DNA of 64,000 nucleotides from Meandrina meandrites (GCA_963693305.1 OY855903.1:38154251-38218250), one strand, 5' to 3'; positions 1-11,622 are shown, numbered from the stretch's first letter. The notes: a model not told the origin generated them from the sequence alone. Program-made: numbers and translations.

Positions 1-529
1 ACCTGCAGGGAAATATTAGCATAATGCAGTCAACCCGCTATAAAAAGACTTGCTTATAATAGGGCTTTTGTGTATATCACTCGACTGACCAAGGCTTGTA
101 CTTGTCATTGCATCTGTGTTAGTCTGAGGTACAAAATGTGTTTTTGTTCTTCAAGGTAAGAGCTTATTCTTTCCTTGTAATTAATATGCTTGATTGCATT
201 GTGGTGCCTTTGGTAAAGAACAATTAGCAATTTATTTTGTTCCCTTTGCGAAGTTTTGTTTTGTTGTCTGGGGAATTTTTTGATTTCCTTTGCTATTGAT
301 TGCCATCAGTAGCATAGTCTGAGCTTCACGTGAGCATTTCTATGACTTATCGTGAATTTAAATGGATTCTTCCCTCCCACATTTGTTAGGAGACTTCAGG
401 AGGACCTTTGAACACAGGCGGATGAGGCTTTCCGTGTGAGGCTGACTGTGTGAGTGAATTGAACTGGGCAGCTTTTGAAGTGAAGGAGTGTAAATTCGCC
501 TTTGGTTTGATTGATTGCACGCATGAGGA
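1..529. other. No recognised feature
   Basis: I see no gene, RNA or clear repeat. The frames on both strands are interrupted. The DNA just upstream of 530 may belong to the decayed transposase described next, but no alignable motif is visible. Confidence 0.4.
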
Positions 530-706
530 ATTGAAGGATGTTGTCGTGGAATGTGGTGTCTCAATTGATGCATCATGGTGATCTCAAGGATGGTCAGCTA
601 CTGATGCTGTAATTGCCGTGATTTCCATGGACACTGGGAAAATTGTTGAAGTGGTACACATGAGCAGTTCATATCAGGAATGTAAGAAAATAGAAAGTTT
701 AGCCAT
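530..706 (+). pseudogene. Mutator-like transposase fragment
   Basis: In the frame that reads GTC GTG GAA from 543, the peptide runs about 55 residues. It contains SIDASW, then a TGA stop, then a segment with AVIAVISMDTGKIVEVVHM, then a Cys-containing segment YQECKKIE. In cnidarian Mutator-like transposases the first catalytic block typically reads D-G-T-W followed by a hydrophobic strand, S-x-D-T-G-K and a downstream Cys pair; the match is by pattern, from memory of the family. The in-frame stop and the lack of the later DDE blocks mark it as a dead fragment. It could also be one exon of a decayed copy. Confidence 0.45.
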
Positions 707-1190
707 GTTATCATCATAAAAAGCACTCAGTTTCGTTTCATGTTTTGACTGTGTTATGCAACATTTAAGCTAAATTGATTAGACTCGTTATATTTGTTTA
801 ATTTCACTTTACTATTGTCATAATGTTAAAGTAATAAGTCACCTGTAACTGTCAACTTTGATTTCCCAGGTTATTTGCCCTCGAAGACGACCTTAAAAAT
901 AGTCTCTGACAACTTGCCTCGACACACCTTAAACCAAAACATCTAGAAGTTTGGACTTTGTACCTTTTTACTAATTTTGTTTTGGTTCAGTCACTGCAAC
1001 CACCACAGCAAAATATCCTGATTAAATTTTTCAAAAGGTTATGAATATTTGTTGAACTTTGCTTATTAATTTTGTGCTTCGTTTCCTTGGCTAAGATTAA
1101 AAGATTAAAACTGGTGGTTAAGGTGGTTAAGTATAAAAACTAACATTTTTGTATTGCACAGTAGAATAGAATCTCCCAAGTGAGATCCAC
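707..1190. other. No recognised feature
   Basis: AT-rich DNA with no sustained reading frame and no repeat that I can pair with another part of the window. Confidence 0.4.
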
Positions 1191-2050
1191 TGGCACACTG
1201 GCCTCTTTTTACAACTTGAAGGTCATAACAACGCGGACCATGGTGGCAGTGAAAATTTATCTTTTATCTCATTACTAACTGCGATATCACAGACTGTGGT
1301 GCCAGGAGAAGTTAAATTTATATCGCACTATTTAAAAAATTCAAACAAACTGCGACACCGCAGACCACGGTGGCAGGAGGACTTTTTTGTTTTTAAGAAT
1401 TGCAAACTGCAACACTGTGGACGGTGGACGATGGTGACACGAGAAATTAAATTTTTATCTCATTATTTATGAAATTCAAACTAACTGCAATATCACAGAC
1501 TGTGGTGCCAGGAGAAGTTAAATTTATATTGCACTATTTAAAAAATTCAAATGAACTGCCACACCGTGACACCGCAGACCACGGTGGCAGGGGAACTTTT
1601 TTGTTTTTAAGAATTGCAAACTGCAACACTGCGGACCATGGACGATGGTGACAGGAGAAATTAAATTTATATCTCATTATTTATGAAATTTAAATAAACT
1701 GCAACACCATAGACCATGGATCAGGATGGCAGAAGAAATTAAATTTCTCTCTCATTATTTAAGAAATTCAAACTAACTGTGGCACCGTGGACCTTGGAGG
1801 ATGGTGGATAAACAATTGCAACTTTGTGTTCCTTGACTTTGTAGTTCATATCAGTTAAATTAAATTTGTATCTCATTATTTAAGAAATTCAAACAAACTG
1901 CGGTACCGCAGACCGTGGACGATGGTGGATAAACAATTGCAACTTTGTGTTCCTTGACTTTGTAGTTCATATCAGTTAAATTAAATTTGTATCTCATTAT
2001 TTAAGATATTCAAACTAACTGCCGTACCGCGGATGGTGGACCATGGTGGC
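1191..2050. repeat. Diverged higher-order tandem repeat
   Basis: Blocks containing CACCGCAGACCACGGTGGCA variants alternate with TTAAATTTATATCTCATTATTTAAGAAATTCAAAC variants (consensus described in parts). The first half shows a repeat step of roughly 205 bp. The last two units (1801-1920 and 1921-2040) are 120 bp apart and nearly identical, including ATAAACAATTGCAACTTTGT. The GACCACGGTGG/CCACCGTGGTC cores are partly palindromic. Short frames here (1469-1651, 2033-2215) come from the repeat and are not genes. Confidence 0.75.
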
Positions 2051-2210
2051 CAAGGAGTTTGGATACCAATCAAGGATTCATATTTTTTCGCTGTTCCACA
2101 CTTTAACAACATGGCAGCCTCTTCATCATGTGGTGGACAATCACCACAAGCCAAAAACTCAAGGATGAAAAAGAGTGAAGTGAAGAAATTTGTGCTGAAA
2201 AGAGGAATAT

Positions 2211-2371
2211 GTTAAGGCACTTATTGGAGAAATAAGGGATTACAAGATGGTACATGACTCTAATGATGTTGCCTTTGAAGCAGACCTTCAGAAGTTATCT
2301 TTACAGACCAGGCTCTTGTATGTTGCAAACTCTGTCACAAGAAGGATCACTTACAGCGATCAGAGTAGTTG
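2211..2371 (+). other. Orphan 53-codon open frame
   Basis: The frame starting GTT AAG GCA CTT stays open for 53 codons (includes ALIGEIRDYKMVHDSNDVAF) and ends at TAG before the TIR element at 2511. I do not recognise the peptide. It has balanced composition and charged residues, unlike the surrounding repeats, so it may be an exon or a transposase remnant. A similarly coding-like piece lies past the inserted element at 4577-4801; whether they were ever joined cannot be told from sequence alone. Confidence 0.25.
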
Positions 2372-2554
2372 ATGGGTCTGGTGAGGAAATATCAAAAGAA
2401 TGATAGCTACTACCTCCGTACTTCATTTCCCCAGCCCACATCGTTACGTGTAACTGCTACAGCTGTTCCAGTTGTGAAAATGGTCACCCCTACCACTTCC
2501 TTATGTAAATGTGACCTCTCACGCGAAAACGTGCCTAACGGCTAGCCGTTTCTG

Positions 2555-2805
2555 AATGGATAGCCGTTCGTCAGCCGTTCGAACGGCAACCCATTCCGTT
2601 CAGAAAAAAATTGTCAGCCGTTCGAACCGTTCGAGCTATCCGTTCAAAAAAAATTGCCAGCTGTTTGAACGGCTTGAGCTATCCGTTTAAAAAAAATTGC
2701 CAGCCGTTCGAACGGCTCGGGCTATCCGTTCAGAAAAAATTGTCAGCCGTTCAAACGGATTGAGCTATCCGTTCAGAAAAAAGGGCAACCGTTCGGGCTA
2801 GCGCT
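2555..2805. repeat. Subterminal tandem array, left
   Basis: About five units of roughly 45 bp, each with GCCGTTCGAACGG followed by CTATCCGTTCAGAAAAAATTG or a close variant. They lie just inside the left TIR of the 2511-4278 element. Such clustered short palindromic motifs are typical of transposase binding sites; that role is inferred. Confidence 0.8.
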
Positions 2806-3924
2806 ATCCGTCCAGCCACTCGCGTCGAACAACTTTGTCAAATAAATATTCGCCGTTACGTAGCGATACAAATGAAAATATGTGTTGTTTACAAACACCT
2901 CAGGAATATCATAATCACGGTTCTTTTTCTGCCCCCTAGCTATCTTTCGATTATCGATAAACGTTCTATTCAAGACTTGAGTTTTATTCAATCAAGTTGG
3001 CTTTGACCAGGATGAAAACTTCATATTAAGTTGTAATACGCCTGTCAACAACAAGCGTGACAGCGATTATAGTATTCGCGGCAAAGTTGAAATATGTAGT
3101 CATGAAAACAAACACATAAAAAGTTTGTTTCTTACATGTTAGTTTGTGAACGCTCACTACGAACGAATTAAAGTTTTACGGAAGATCAGGGAATCAATGA
3201 CATTATTTTGCAAGAAATGTGTTATCTTTCGGGAAACGTTCATCGTTGATTATGCAAATGTCGGCTTCTTCCCACGAGTTGTTTACTTTGTTGTTCGGCT
3301 AGAAGTTTCGTTTCTTTTGCAGATAAGAATAATTCATTATATCCCACTGTAACGTTTTTCGGTCAGTTTGAAATTGGATGCTCAGATCGCTTGGTCGGCG
3401 ATCAGTGTTAATATTTCTGGCTTAAATGTAAATATTGAAAAGTTTTAAGAAATGAAGCACGTGCATTACGTCCCGCTGTCCCAGACATGTGTATGCGGGG
3501 AAACAACTTGACGATCAAAACAGTGATTTGGCTTTTTATATATCCAATCTGTGTGGCAAAGTTGAAAGAAATAATAAATATCCAGACATTTGTCGTGCAA
3601 TAATACCTTTCAAGTATACATATACGTGAATTTTAAACAATGTTCTCAGTCGCTGACACAGCACATTCCGACAGAAGTGTGACCTTTCCGCATCGAGTTG
3701 TCTTACGTGGTCACGATTGTTATTTTACTTTTTATCTACGCTTCTGCTGTTTTGCCCTTCGATATTTATTTTCTTTAAAAAACAGGAATGCACCAAGCAA
3801 ATCCGAAAGATTTTGACTTCATAAACAGCCGGTGGTGTTAAATTCTTGGCGGCGACTGCAAATGTATATAGAGCGGAAACAGAGTGCCGTTGCCGTGTAT
3901 GAACTGGTTCGTGTAGGAGCCATT

Positions 3925-4245
3925 CAAAAATTTCCTTTAGCCGTTCATCCGTTCGACTCTATCCGTTCGAAAATTTTCTTCAGCCGTTCAGCCGTTCGAC
4001 CTTATCCGTTCGAAAATTTTCTTCATCCGTTCAGCCGTTCGACCTCATCCGTTCGAAAATTTTCTTCATCTGTTCAGCTGTTTGACCTCATCCGTTCGAA
4101 AATTTTCTTCATCCATTCAGCAGTTCGACCTCATCCGTTCGAAAATTTTCTGCATCCGTTCAGCCGTTCACTTTATCCGTTTCGAACGGCTTGCCTACCC
4201 GTTTCTCATCCGTTCGCTTGCCGTGCGTTCGGTCATTCGAACGGA
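3925..4245. repeat. Subterminal tandem array, right (inverted)
   Basis: About six units of roughly 45 bp reading TCCGTTCGAAAATTTTCTTC then ATCCGTTCAGCCGTTCGACC or close variants. They are the opposite-orientation counterpart of the left array, with their own diverged spacer. The 140-codon frame at 3832-4254, full of FFIHSAVRPHPFENFLHP-like units, is a by-product of this array. Confidence 0.8.
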
Positions 4246-4282
4246 TACCGTTAGGCACGTTTTCGCGTGAGAGGTCACAAAT

Positions 4283-5770
4283 GTCTACACATTATTGACA
4301 TATTATGCAAGATGGTTAGATTCCACCTAAGGGGAGTACCAAAAGAGAAACACAGGATCGAGGCAAAGTCAAAACATTCACTTTTTTAATCTGTGTAGGA
4401 AGCATTAATACACCAGTTGTATAATTATTGCTTTCCACATTCTGTAAACCAATCAGAATATTTTTTATTATGTACCAATTCAATGTTCTCTCTGTTGAAG
4501 ACAGTAACTTCGCTGTTAGAAAACATGTTGTGAGCAATGTGAGGCAGAATTCAACAAAGTTGAAGATGCAGAAGCCTTGGATGGGTATGATGTTGACTTC
4601 TACCTAAGTGATGCTCCAAAAAGTCACGAACCTTCCTTGAAAATAGACAAAGTGTTGGTTTCCTCTATGAAGTCCCCTACCGAGCAGCAGCTTCAAGAAG
4701 CAATCTCAGAAGCATTTGCCTCAATTTGTGAAGACATCTGTTCTGCTGAATATACTGAAAGAGATGCATATATACAGTTCCACATGGATAGAACTGATTG
4801 ATTTTTTTTACCAGTCCCCCCCCCCCCCCCTTACCAGGACAAGATGGCAGTATTAGATAAACAGATTGTTGATGCTGCAATTCCACAGGGAATTGATACA
4901 TACCCTTTTACCCATATCCGACTTTGCCTCAATTTATCTGGAAGCCATGAAAATACCACAGGATAGTGGCAAACCCAACCTTATATACAAGTGGTCAAAG
5001 TGTGTGTTTGGGGATGGTGGTAAGCCACTAATGCCACTTCACTTCACAAGATCTTTTAATATGTATAGGAAGCATTTACACACTGGTTGTAAAATAACAG
5101 ATTTTCACATTCAAACTAGCAAACCAATCAGAATATTATTACTTTTTTATCATGTACCAGTTTTACCGTGCTTTTTTGTGTAGCAATTTTGTCGTTTACA
5201 TTTTACTTTTATTACTGTATACATTGATATTATAGTCTTGTAACTTAAAATTTTATGCAAAGTTTATAAATTATACTTTTAGGTAGGGGGTTAGCTTCAA
5301 GATGGGGATTGCATTCTTCTCTGTTTCTACTAGCACAGTATTTGCTTCCTACATATTGTACATATTTTTTATTTTGTCAATAAGTTGTTGTTAAGTTAAA
5401 TGCCGTTTCAATTGAGGGACAGGAGGCCAAGTAAATGGTGATAACTTAAGTCAGCCAAATACCAATTTGCAAGGTAGGTAGGTTAAATTTCCTTTAGAGT
5501 AACACATGAGATGTTTCTCAATCCAAATGTTGCTGATGGCACAAATTTTGCCAATGAACTCAAACAAGAACACCTTGCAAGTCTCATTACTTGGTCTACA
5601 GGATAACAGAACCTTGAAAGCTGTAACTCTCAACACACCATAGTCCAAAGTTGGCAATTGTAACAGATGAAACGTGTATTTTTGCGATAAAACGGTATAA
5701 TGCGGAACACTGCTTCTGTTCAAAATGTATTTTTTAAAATGATGTTATTTGATTTGCAAAATGCAAACCT
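4283..5770 (+). other. Unassigned DNA with two short coding-like frames
   Basis: The frame at 4577-4801 (74 codons) includes DGYDVDFYLSDAP and EAISEAFASICEDICSAEY. The frame at 4866-5183 (105 codons) includes WSKCVFGDGGKPLMPLHFTR. Both have protein-like composition, but I recognise neither and see no splice pattern I would defend. A poly-C run of 12 or so lies near 4817-4830 between them. They may be exons or remnants of one decayed gene. Confidence 0.25.
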
Positions 5771-5884
5771 CTCCTCAAATCTTAATAAACAATGTGCCGT
5801 GCATCACGGTAAGTGACAATGGGTCTTTAACCTTCAAATTATCTGGGTAAACAGCCAAAAGGTGTACTACAACGATCGTAGTCC

Positions 5885-6030
5885 GCTCGTTGGCGAGTGC
5901 TATAAACTCTCTCAGGAGTGCCAAACGTCCCTTCAAGGAGCCATAACTAACCTCGCTCGGTAGTGCCAGATGTCCCTTCGGGGAGCCATAACTTAACTCC
6001 CTCGGGAGTGCCAAACAAAATCCCCTCGGG
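5885..6030. repeat. Short tandem repeat, GGGAGCCATAAC units
   Basis: Four imperfect units of about 30 bp alternate CTCCCTCGGGAGTGCCAAAC and CCCCTCGGGGAGTTATAA variants. CCCTCGGG cores make the units partly palindromic. The minus-strand frame here (5775-6014) is encoded by the repeat. Confidence 0.7.
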
Positions 6031-6759
6031 GAGTTATAAATTTATCAAAAGACAACAATGACCCAACCTCTTTGAAAGCAGCAATCAAAGTTGAGCCTTG
6101 TTCTAATGAGTTATCAAATAAATGTAAGCTATGTAATGAAAATAAAGACACTCCCGACTATGTGTAAAAGATGCTAAATGCACAATGAGAGAAAGAGGGC
6201 CATCCCAGATGAAAACTATTATTAAATTGCTGACAACCCACCAGTGCATCAAATTTCAAGAATTTCAAGATGCCACAAGGCTGTATTTTAGCAATGAAGA
6301 ACCTGTGAAGATGTAATCTACAAAACAAAATACTACATAAACTTTACTTTAGGTATTTGAAAAATCCCCGGAATTAAAGTAGAGATCCCATCTTTACAAT
6401 GAAGAAAAACAGTGCTATAAATCTATATCTCCAGACACCAGTCTCCTCATATATTACTCTAAAAGCACTTGTGTGCAATCTACCATCCTTGTAATAAGGA
6501 CATTTTTAACTGTCATGCGTTCTTTGCTGCTTGTACTCCAAATTCATTGAAAATATTTGTGATCATTGTATTCCCTGATTCAAAACAACAGTAAGCTCTA
6601 GGAGCCCTTAAATGTTATATTGTTACTTGATTATTATTGTCCAGAGCTGGTCGTTAATTTCTTCCTTAGAAATTGTAGCCACATCAAATGTGTACTGAAA
6701 ACTTTTTTATGTTTCAGCCTCTGTAAGAATCTTGGCAGCGAAGAGAACGCAATGTAATA
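6031..6759. other. No recognised feature
   Basis: No sustained frame and no repeat that I can match elsewhere in the window. Confidence 0.4.
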
Positions 6760-7750
6760 CGAGGGTATACGACAAGAAGCAAGCATGTTTTTACTGCAAA
6801 AATTTATACAGTAAAATCGCAAGACATTATCAAGCCGTGCATTCTAAAGAGGAAGAAGTTATCAAGGCTCTTGCACATGGGAAGAAATCTAGCGAAAGAT
6901 AATGGAACTAGAAAAGCTGAGCCTACTGGGAAATTTCCATAATATTCAAGTCCTTGAGACAAAATGCGGAGACTTGATAGTCATGAGACAGCCGTCTTGT
7001 TCAGATGATGTGAAAGTAGAAGACTTCTTGCCTTGTCCCCATTGCTATGGCTTTGTCAGGAAGATAGATCTTTGGCAACATAACAAAAGCTGCCAGTTTA
7101 AAGAGAGTTGTGGAGATGGAGAAGGTGAAGATGAGCAAAAGTACACTCGTTTACAGCAACACAGTAAACTCATTCTGCTAACGCACCACAAGCACAGTGA
7201 GTGCAGGGCCCTTCTGAAGACCTTTGCCGCCATGAAGTCTGATGAAATTACCATTACAGCAAGAAATGACGAGCTAATAAAAATGTATGCTGCCAGTCTT
7301 ACTGAAAAGTTTGGTGGACAACGTCTACATGACGTGTCCCAGGGTATGCGTCAATTAGCAAGGTTACTACTTGACATGACGTGTCCCAGGGTATGCGTCA
7401 ATTAGCAAGGTTACTACTTGACCTGCGAATAAATACAAGCAACACATCTCTGATGTCTCTTCAAGATTATATGAGACCCGAGCACTTCAACCTTATTCTC
7501 ACCTCTGTGAAGAAGTTGTGCTGCTTTGAGGTGGGAAAGTCAAGAGTGGTTGGTATACCTTCCCTGGCTCTGAAACTCGGGTACTCCCTGAGAAAATGCA
7601 TTTCAATCTTGACAGGAAAAGCGCTCCAGTAGAAAGACAGCGATCTTCTAACTGAACAACAGTATCTGGAAAAACTGATGGACTGGGAATGGAACGAGAG
7701 AATAAGTCATTACTCCCTATCGACTCATATAAGATCAGCCTGCTCAAAAA
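6760..7750 (+). pseudogene. Zinc-finger protein of an animal repeat-associated family, frameshifted
   Basis: Three pieces lie in order. First, around 6768-6900, a C2H2-like finger with CFYCKNLYSKIARHYQAVH, ended by a stop next to the next start. Second, 6902-7405 holds a Cys/His motif PCPHCYGFVRKIDLWQHNKSC (shown here as PCPHCYGF and LWQHNKSC) and the block DVSQGMRQLARLL. Third, 7381-7632 continues with TSLMSLQDYMRPEHFNLI and SLALKLGYSLRKC, then a further in-frame piece to about 7745 with MDWEWNERIS. This order is seen in multi-copy genes of fish and corals whose function I do not know. A 47-bp tandem duplication at 7329-7422 shifts the frame. It is probably a dead repeat-derived gene. Confidence 0.6.
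7329..7422 (+). repeat. 47-bp exact tandem duplication
   Basis: The block beginning ATGACGTGTCCCAGGGTATG occurs at 7329-7375 and again at 7376-7422 with no visible difference. Because 47 is not a multiple of three, it breaks the zinc-finger frame. Exact identity points to a recent event or an assembly or read artefact. Confidence 0.9.
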
Positions 7751-7874
7751 AGTAAAAAAGCTTCGGGAAAAGGATGCGATCGAAGGCGCTCTTGTTTCTT
7801 AATCCAAAGTCTGACCAGCATCAGCGCAGCAAATTCAACCTAAAATCGAGAAAATGTCCGCTGCAAATAGATGA

Positions 7875-8400
7875 TTGTTAAGAGAAAACATCACTGACAC
7901 ATGCAGAAAAGCAGATGGGCCAATCAAGGATGAAATCAACCAAGATTTAAGTACATCACCACAAAGATTGATACGCGACAGGGTTGACAATATGGCACAC
8001 AGACAAGAGTTTTTATCCCTAAAAGACTATAAGGAGAACTTTGAAAAAACACAAAGTACAGATTAATCAACCCCGTAAAGAACAACCTTGGTCTGATAAG
8101 CAAGCAGATATCGGCATTCCCAGGCTGTGATATCGGATTGTGCAGAAATGATGGACTAGCCATCGTTAAGAACATAAACACAGGATCTGGCATCAAAGTC
8201 AGGAGAATTCTCTAGAGTCGTGGCCTTAGAATTACGTTACAGAGCAAGTTGAAAGAAATCAATTACCTAGACGTCACGCTCAACCTCACAACCAGCGAAT
8301 ATTACCCATACAGAAAACCTGCCAGCAACCCCCTGCACATCAACGCCAACTCCAATCAGCCTCTATGGGCGGCCGCCACCAGCTGGAAAGCCTCTGGAAT
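7875..8400 (+). pseudogene. Reverse transcriptase fragment, Penelope-like type
   Basis: Three short frames in order resemble blocks of one RT. Around 7980-8100, FLSLKDYKENFEK is followed, after a frame change, by KYRLINPVKNNLGLISKQ. At 8110-8212 comes NDGLAIVKNINTGSGIKVRRIL. At 8249-8370 comes INYLDVTLNLTTSEYYPYRKP and NPLHINANSNQP. In cnidarian elements of this kind the last block follows the catalytic palm. The palm itself, with its YxDD, is missing between block one and two, so this is an internally deleted dead copy. The family name is a pattern match from memory. Confidence 0.5.
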
Positions 8401-10680
8401 TTGCCCTATGAACCTTTTCACATGCACTACATTTTTCTTAAGTAGGGTTTCACCTTGCCCAATGACCACTAGGTTGTGGATATAGCAAGAGAAAGAAAAA
8501 CTCAAGGATTTACATGTAAACAAATGATTGGTGTTTAACAGTTTTTACTGCAGAGTCACTTCGGCAACGTGCCAGAAATTTGCATTCCTATACCAGCTGA
8601 AGTAAAAAGTCAAAATTGTATTGACCATTCCTAGCCAGTCCTTCCAAAAGAAATGGTACTGTAATTATCAATGTCAAGCAAACGCTGAGAAAACTAAAAT
8701 TTATGAGTACTGTGTTTTTATCTTCCCATGAGAAGGAAGTTGGAACATCACCAACAAGTAACATCTGGGATGGATTCAGAAGGGCAATACGTCTTCATTA
8801 ACTGGGAGGGAAGCAGGGCGTGGTGTATAATTTTAAAGTTACATGGTAACTAAGCTCTGCCAATTCAGGTCAATTTGCTGTATAACAACAGCTTGTCTTG
8901 TATCGTTGTAGACATTACTAGAACCCATCTCATTAAAAAGAAATGTGGCTCCACAGATCTCTCTCTTCATGGCGAGAGAAAATTCTTTAATGTTTACGCA
9001 CCCCTACCTGTTAAAGACACAGGATTGCAAACAGGTGCTTACTTTGGAAAGCACCTACCACCAAGTAAAGAAAATAAAAAACGCTATTCCAATATTACAA
9101 GGCAACATGTAAAACATGTACTCTCCAAAGCATGAGCCCACCAGCATCAACTCAAATTGTACCATCACAAGAAAAAGTACTATCTTCACCCGAGAGTTCA
9201 AACGTTCTCACTGCCAATATTGGACCAAGTTTGTCATCACTGCCAGAGTCATCACCACATGAAAAAGAACCATCTTCCCCTGAGAATTCTCAACCACCCC
9301 CACTACCTTGGCATTTGATCTAAATAAGCCATTTGATTCTTGATGAAATGGGTGGCAGTTCTTTTTTTAACCAATTGCTCCTCGCTTTAATCTACAACTT
9401 AAACTTCAAAATAATGACCAATCATTTATTATTTTTTTATCTTGGAGACAGCTGTCAAGGCAGCAAAGCATGAGGTACCATGACAACTGTGACCATTTCA
9501 TTTATCAAAGAAGATGCCAGCTTTTTCAAAAATGGCAAAGGCCATAAAACTTCCCAACAAAGTGTTGAGCCCAAGGCTGGTGGAATATACGGAATAGAGT
9601 AAGTAATACTAATTACTAAATATCATATATGAATTTATAGGCTGAGATGTTATCTCATTATTTAAGTCTCGCCCTTGCCTGTGGCAAAACACAAACAACC
9701 CGCACATGCCATTTCCATGCAACTGACATGCTGAACAAAAGTTGCGTGTGTTGTGTTATTTTGAAACCAAGATGGCAATTGTAGCTGAATACCGAAGTAC
9801 GCTACAATACTTGTCCAAAAGGGGAATTATTCAGGAGAGATGGCAACTTTTCCATTCCATTAATGGGAATTCCTTTGTCCCACCAACATCACGGTTCAAA
9901 GAGATGCATTTGGCATTTTGGAAGATGCACATTGGCAACAACAACACATTCTTTCATAATAGACTGCCCCTCCAATTGTAATTTCACCTATTTTCGCATT
10001 CAGTATTAATCAATTTGAGATGAAGAGTCATCATTTTCAGCTGGCTCATTTATTGTTTAAAAATCCTGGCCTTGATTTTTAAGATAATCAGAGTCGGTTT
10101 TAAAAATTCATGGTAAATCAGATATCAAATTGCTCATCTGTTAAGATTTAGAAAATTGAGCTAAAGAAGAAGCAAATGTTCAAGTCAAGGAAGTGTTGAA
10201 ATGAACATAATCAAAATGTGTCCCCATCAGACACACCATTTTTCTGTTGTGCTTTGGCTGATGTCAATTCATGGTCTCCTTGTCAACTGGCAAGAGGGAG
10301 AAAAACAGAAAAAAAAGAGTGCAACTGCTTCAAGTAACCTGATGGCAAAAGTAAGTGAACCAGTTGTCACTGAACCAATCACTGTGGATGCTGCCTGTCA
10401 GACCACCTGCCCAAGCATTGAAGGGGAGGTTCAGAAAGTAGCAAGTGCTAAAGATCTGTGTGTCAAAAAAGGTGTTTTTGACACAGAAAGTGACAGTGAC
10501 ATAAGTATGTTGAGAAGTACATTGTAACATTGATCTTTCATCACACTTTCTCAGTCTGTTAATCTCATGATCAGTTGTAAAAGAAAATTTAACTTAATGT
10601 ATGCTATATGATTTTAGTGCTACTTTTCAATAGTATCATGCCATTTTAATGCTATTAAGGGTGACTTTGTTTGACTTCAT
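8401..10680 (+). other. Unassigned DNA with four short open frames
   Basis: Plus-strand frames at 8875-9135 (86 codons, includes SLHGERKFFNVYAPLPVKD), 9132-9323 (63 codons, Ser/Pro-rich, SPESSNV and SPENSQPPP), 9742-9981 (79 codons) and 10201-10527 (108 codons, includes VDAACQTTCPSIEG) have protein-like composition. I recognise none of them. The first two overlap by 4 bp in different frames, and all run on the same strand over 1.7 kb. Together they could be remnants or exons of one transposon-derived gene; this is speculative. Confidence 0.25.
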
Positions 10681-10683
10681 TGC

Positions 10684-10756
10684 CGGTAACCCAACTCAAG
10701 ATCGGCACAAATCCTTGGGCACATGGAAGACTACATTCAGACAGATACTTTAAAAG
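10684..10756. repeat. Dispersed repeat, copy 1
   Basis: GGTAACCCAACTCAAGAT, then GGCACAAATCC, CATGGAAGACTA and CAGATACTTTAAAAGA match the segment at 20445-20515 with few changes. The same repeat family apparently feeds the duplicated region near 20 kb. Confidence 0.75.
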
Positions 10757-11019
10757 AACATTTAAAATACTTTAAAAGAACTGTTTATAGAATTTGAAAT
10801 GAGTGTAGTACCCTTGATCCTCGGTAATCTGTGTGGGTAGTATTATTTGGAATCACACATTTCAAATTGATTTTCACCTTGTTTTATCATATTATGTACT
10901 GTCAGGTGAACTAGTGTCAGTTTATGGCACTATTGTTCTTTGACAAGTTAGAGAGATCACGAGTGAAAACTAATCGCAAACAATCCGTAGTAAAAGCTAA
11001 CCACAAGCAAGCAGCTTAC

Positions 11020-11050
11020 ACCGTAAAATTCCGGTTATAAACCAACCCCC
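11020..11050. repeat. TIR-like end of the AACCGTAAAATTCCGG family
   Basis: CACCGTAAAATTCCGGTTAT matches the left and right ends of the element at 30511-31924. Only one end is seen here, so this is a fragment or solo end. Confidence 0.55.
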
Positions 11051-11284
11051 TCTTTAGAAGCTCCTCTGGTCATAGCCCCATCTATGTGGAAACCAAAAAA
11101 CCGGAGTTTCAGGCTTTTCTTACGTGGAACGGAGGACGATAATACGTGCGAAAGACGATAAGATCTACACAGACACTTTTTTTGCAGATTTTCACCCCTG
11201 CACAACGGGATAAGCGGACGATAACATTTCAACCAATTCAATTCATATCTGGTTCTCACTTGAGGTTCCATGTATCAAATCCGT

Positions 11285-11622
11285 GTACGGGCTCTGCTCT
11301 GATTTTGCTCTTTGCTCTACCATTGCTCTCTAAGGAAAAGCGATTTTTACGGCCCTAAAATCGAGGTTACGTCTAACTATGAATGACAACAGTTCAGCGA
11401 AAAATAAAACTGGCCATGGAACGAATATTTTTACATCTTAATTCCTAAACTAATCTGTCGACAGCTTTTTTTTTTGCTCGGAGAGCAGGCTAGCTCTGTT
11501 GTGATTTTGCTGATCAGGAAAAATATATTTCAGTGTGCGCTTTGTTTTACCATTTTTCTCCAAGTAAAAGCCATTTTCAGGTTTTCACCGCCCTAAAATG
11601 TAAGTAACCTGCAAGTATGCAT
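11285..11622. repeat. Diverged direct duplication (host sequence of the LTR element)
   Basis: Unit one (about 11285-11460) reads through TTTGCTCTACCATTGCTCTC, GGCCCTAAAATCGAGG and GACAACAGTTCAGCGAAAAA. Unit two (about 11500-11622) has the same order, with TTGTTTTACCATTTTTCTCC and CCGCCCTAAAATGTAAG. It is interrupted at TATGCAT by the LTR retrotransposon and resumes at 16911 with TGCATGACAACAGCTCAGCG. This gives an independent view of the empty target site. Confidence 0.75.
11618..11622. other. 5' target-site duplication TGCAT
   Basis: TGCAT precedes the left LTR and recurs at 16911-16915 after the right LTR. Five bases is the size usual for Gypsy integrases. Confidence 0.85.

Larger units (their letters stand above)
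2511..4278. mobile_element. Non-autonomous TIR element, GTGACC type, AAAT TSD
   Basis: The ends are inverted copies: the left end begins GTGACCTCTCACGCGAAAAC and the right end is its reverse complement, continuing through CGTGCCTAACGG for about 31 bp. AAAT flanks both sides (2507-2510 and 4279-4282) as a 4-bp target duplication. The element is 1768 bp and encodes no recognisable transposase. Inside each TIR lie arrays of short units rich in GCCGTTCGAACGG. The first 20 TIR bases match the element at 13425-14663 at 16 positions, so the two are probably families of one superfamily with 4-bp A/T target sites. Sola or CMC-like are candidates; assignment is uncertain. Confidence 0.85.

Noticed and set aside
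358..576. 72-codon minus-strand frame rich in His and Gln
   Set aside because: It is the antisense of the Mutator-like fragment region and has no known motif.
3832..4270. Two overlapping frames of 140 and 62 codons with repeated Phe/Arg/Ser units
   Set aside because: They are coded by the subterminal tandem array of the TIR element; the periodicity is that of the DNA repeat, and both frames look equally 'conserved'.
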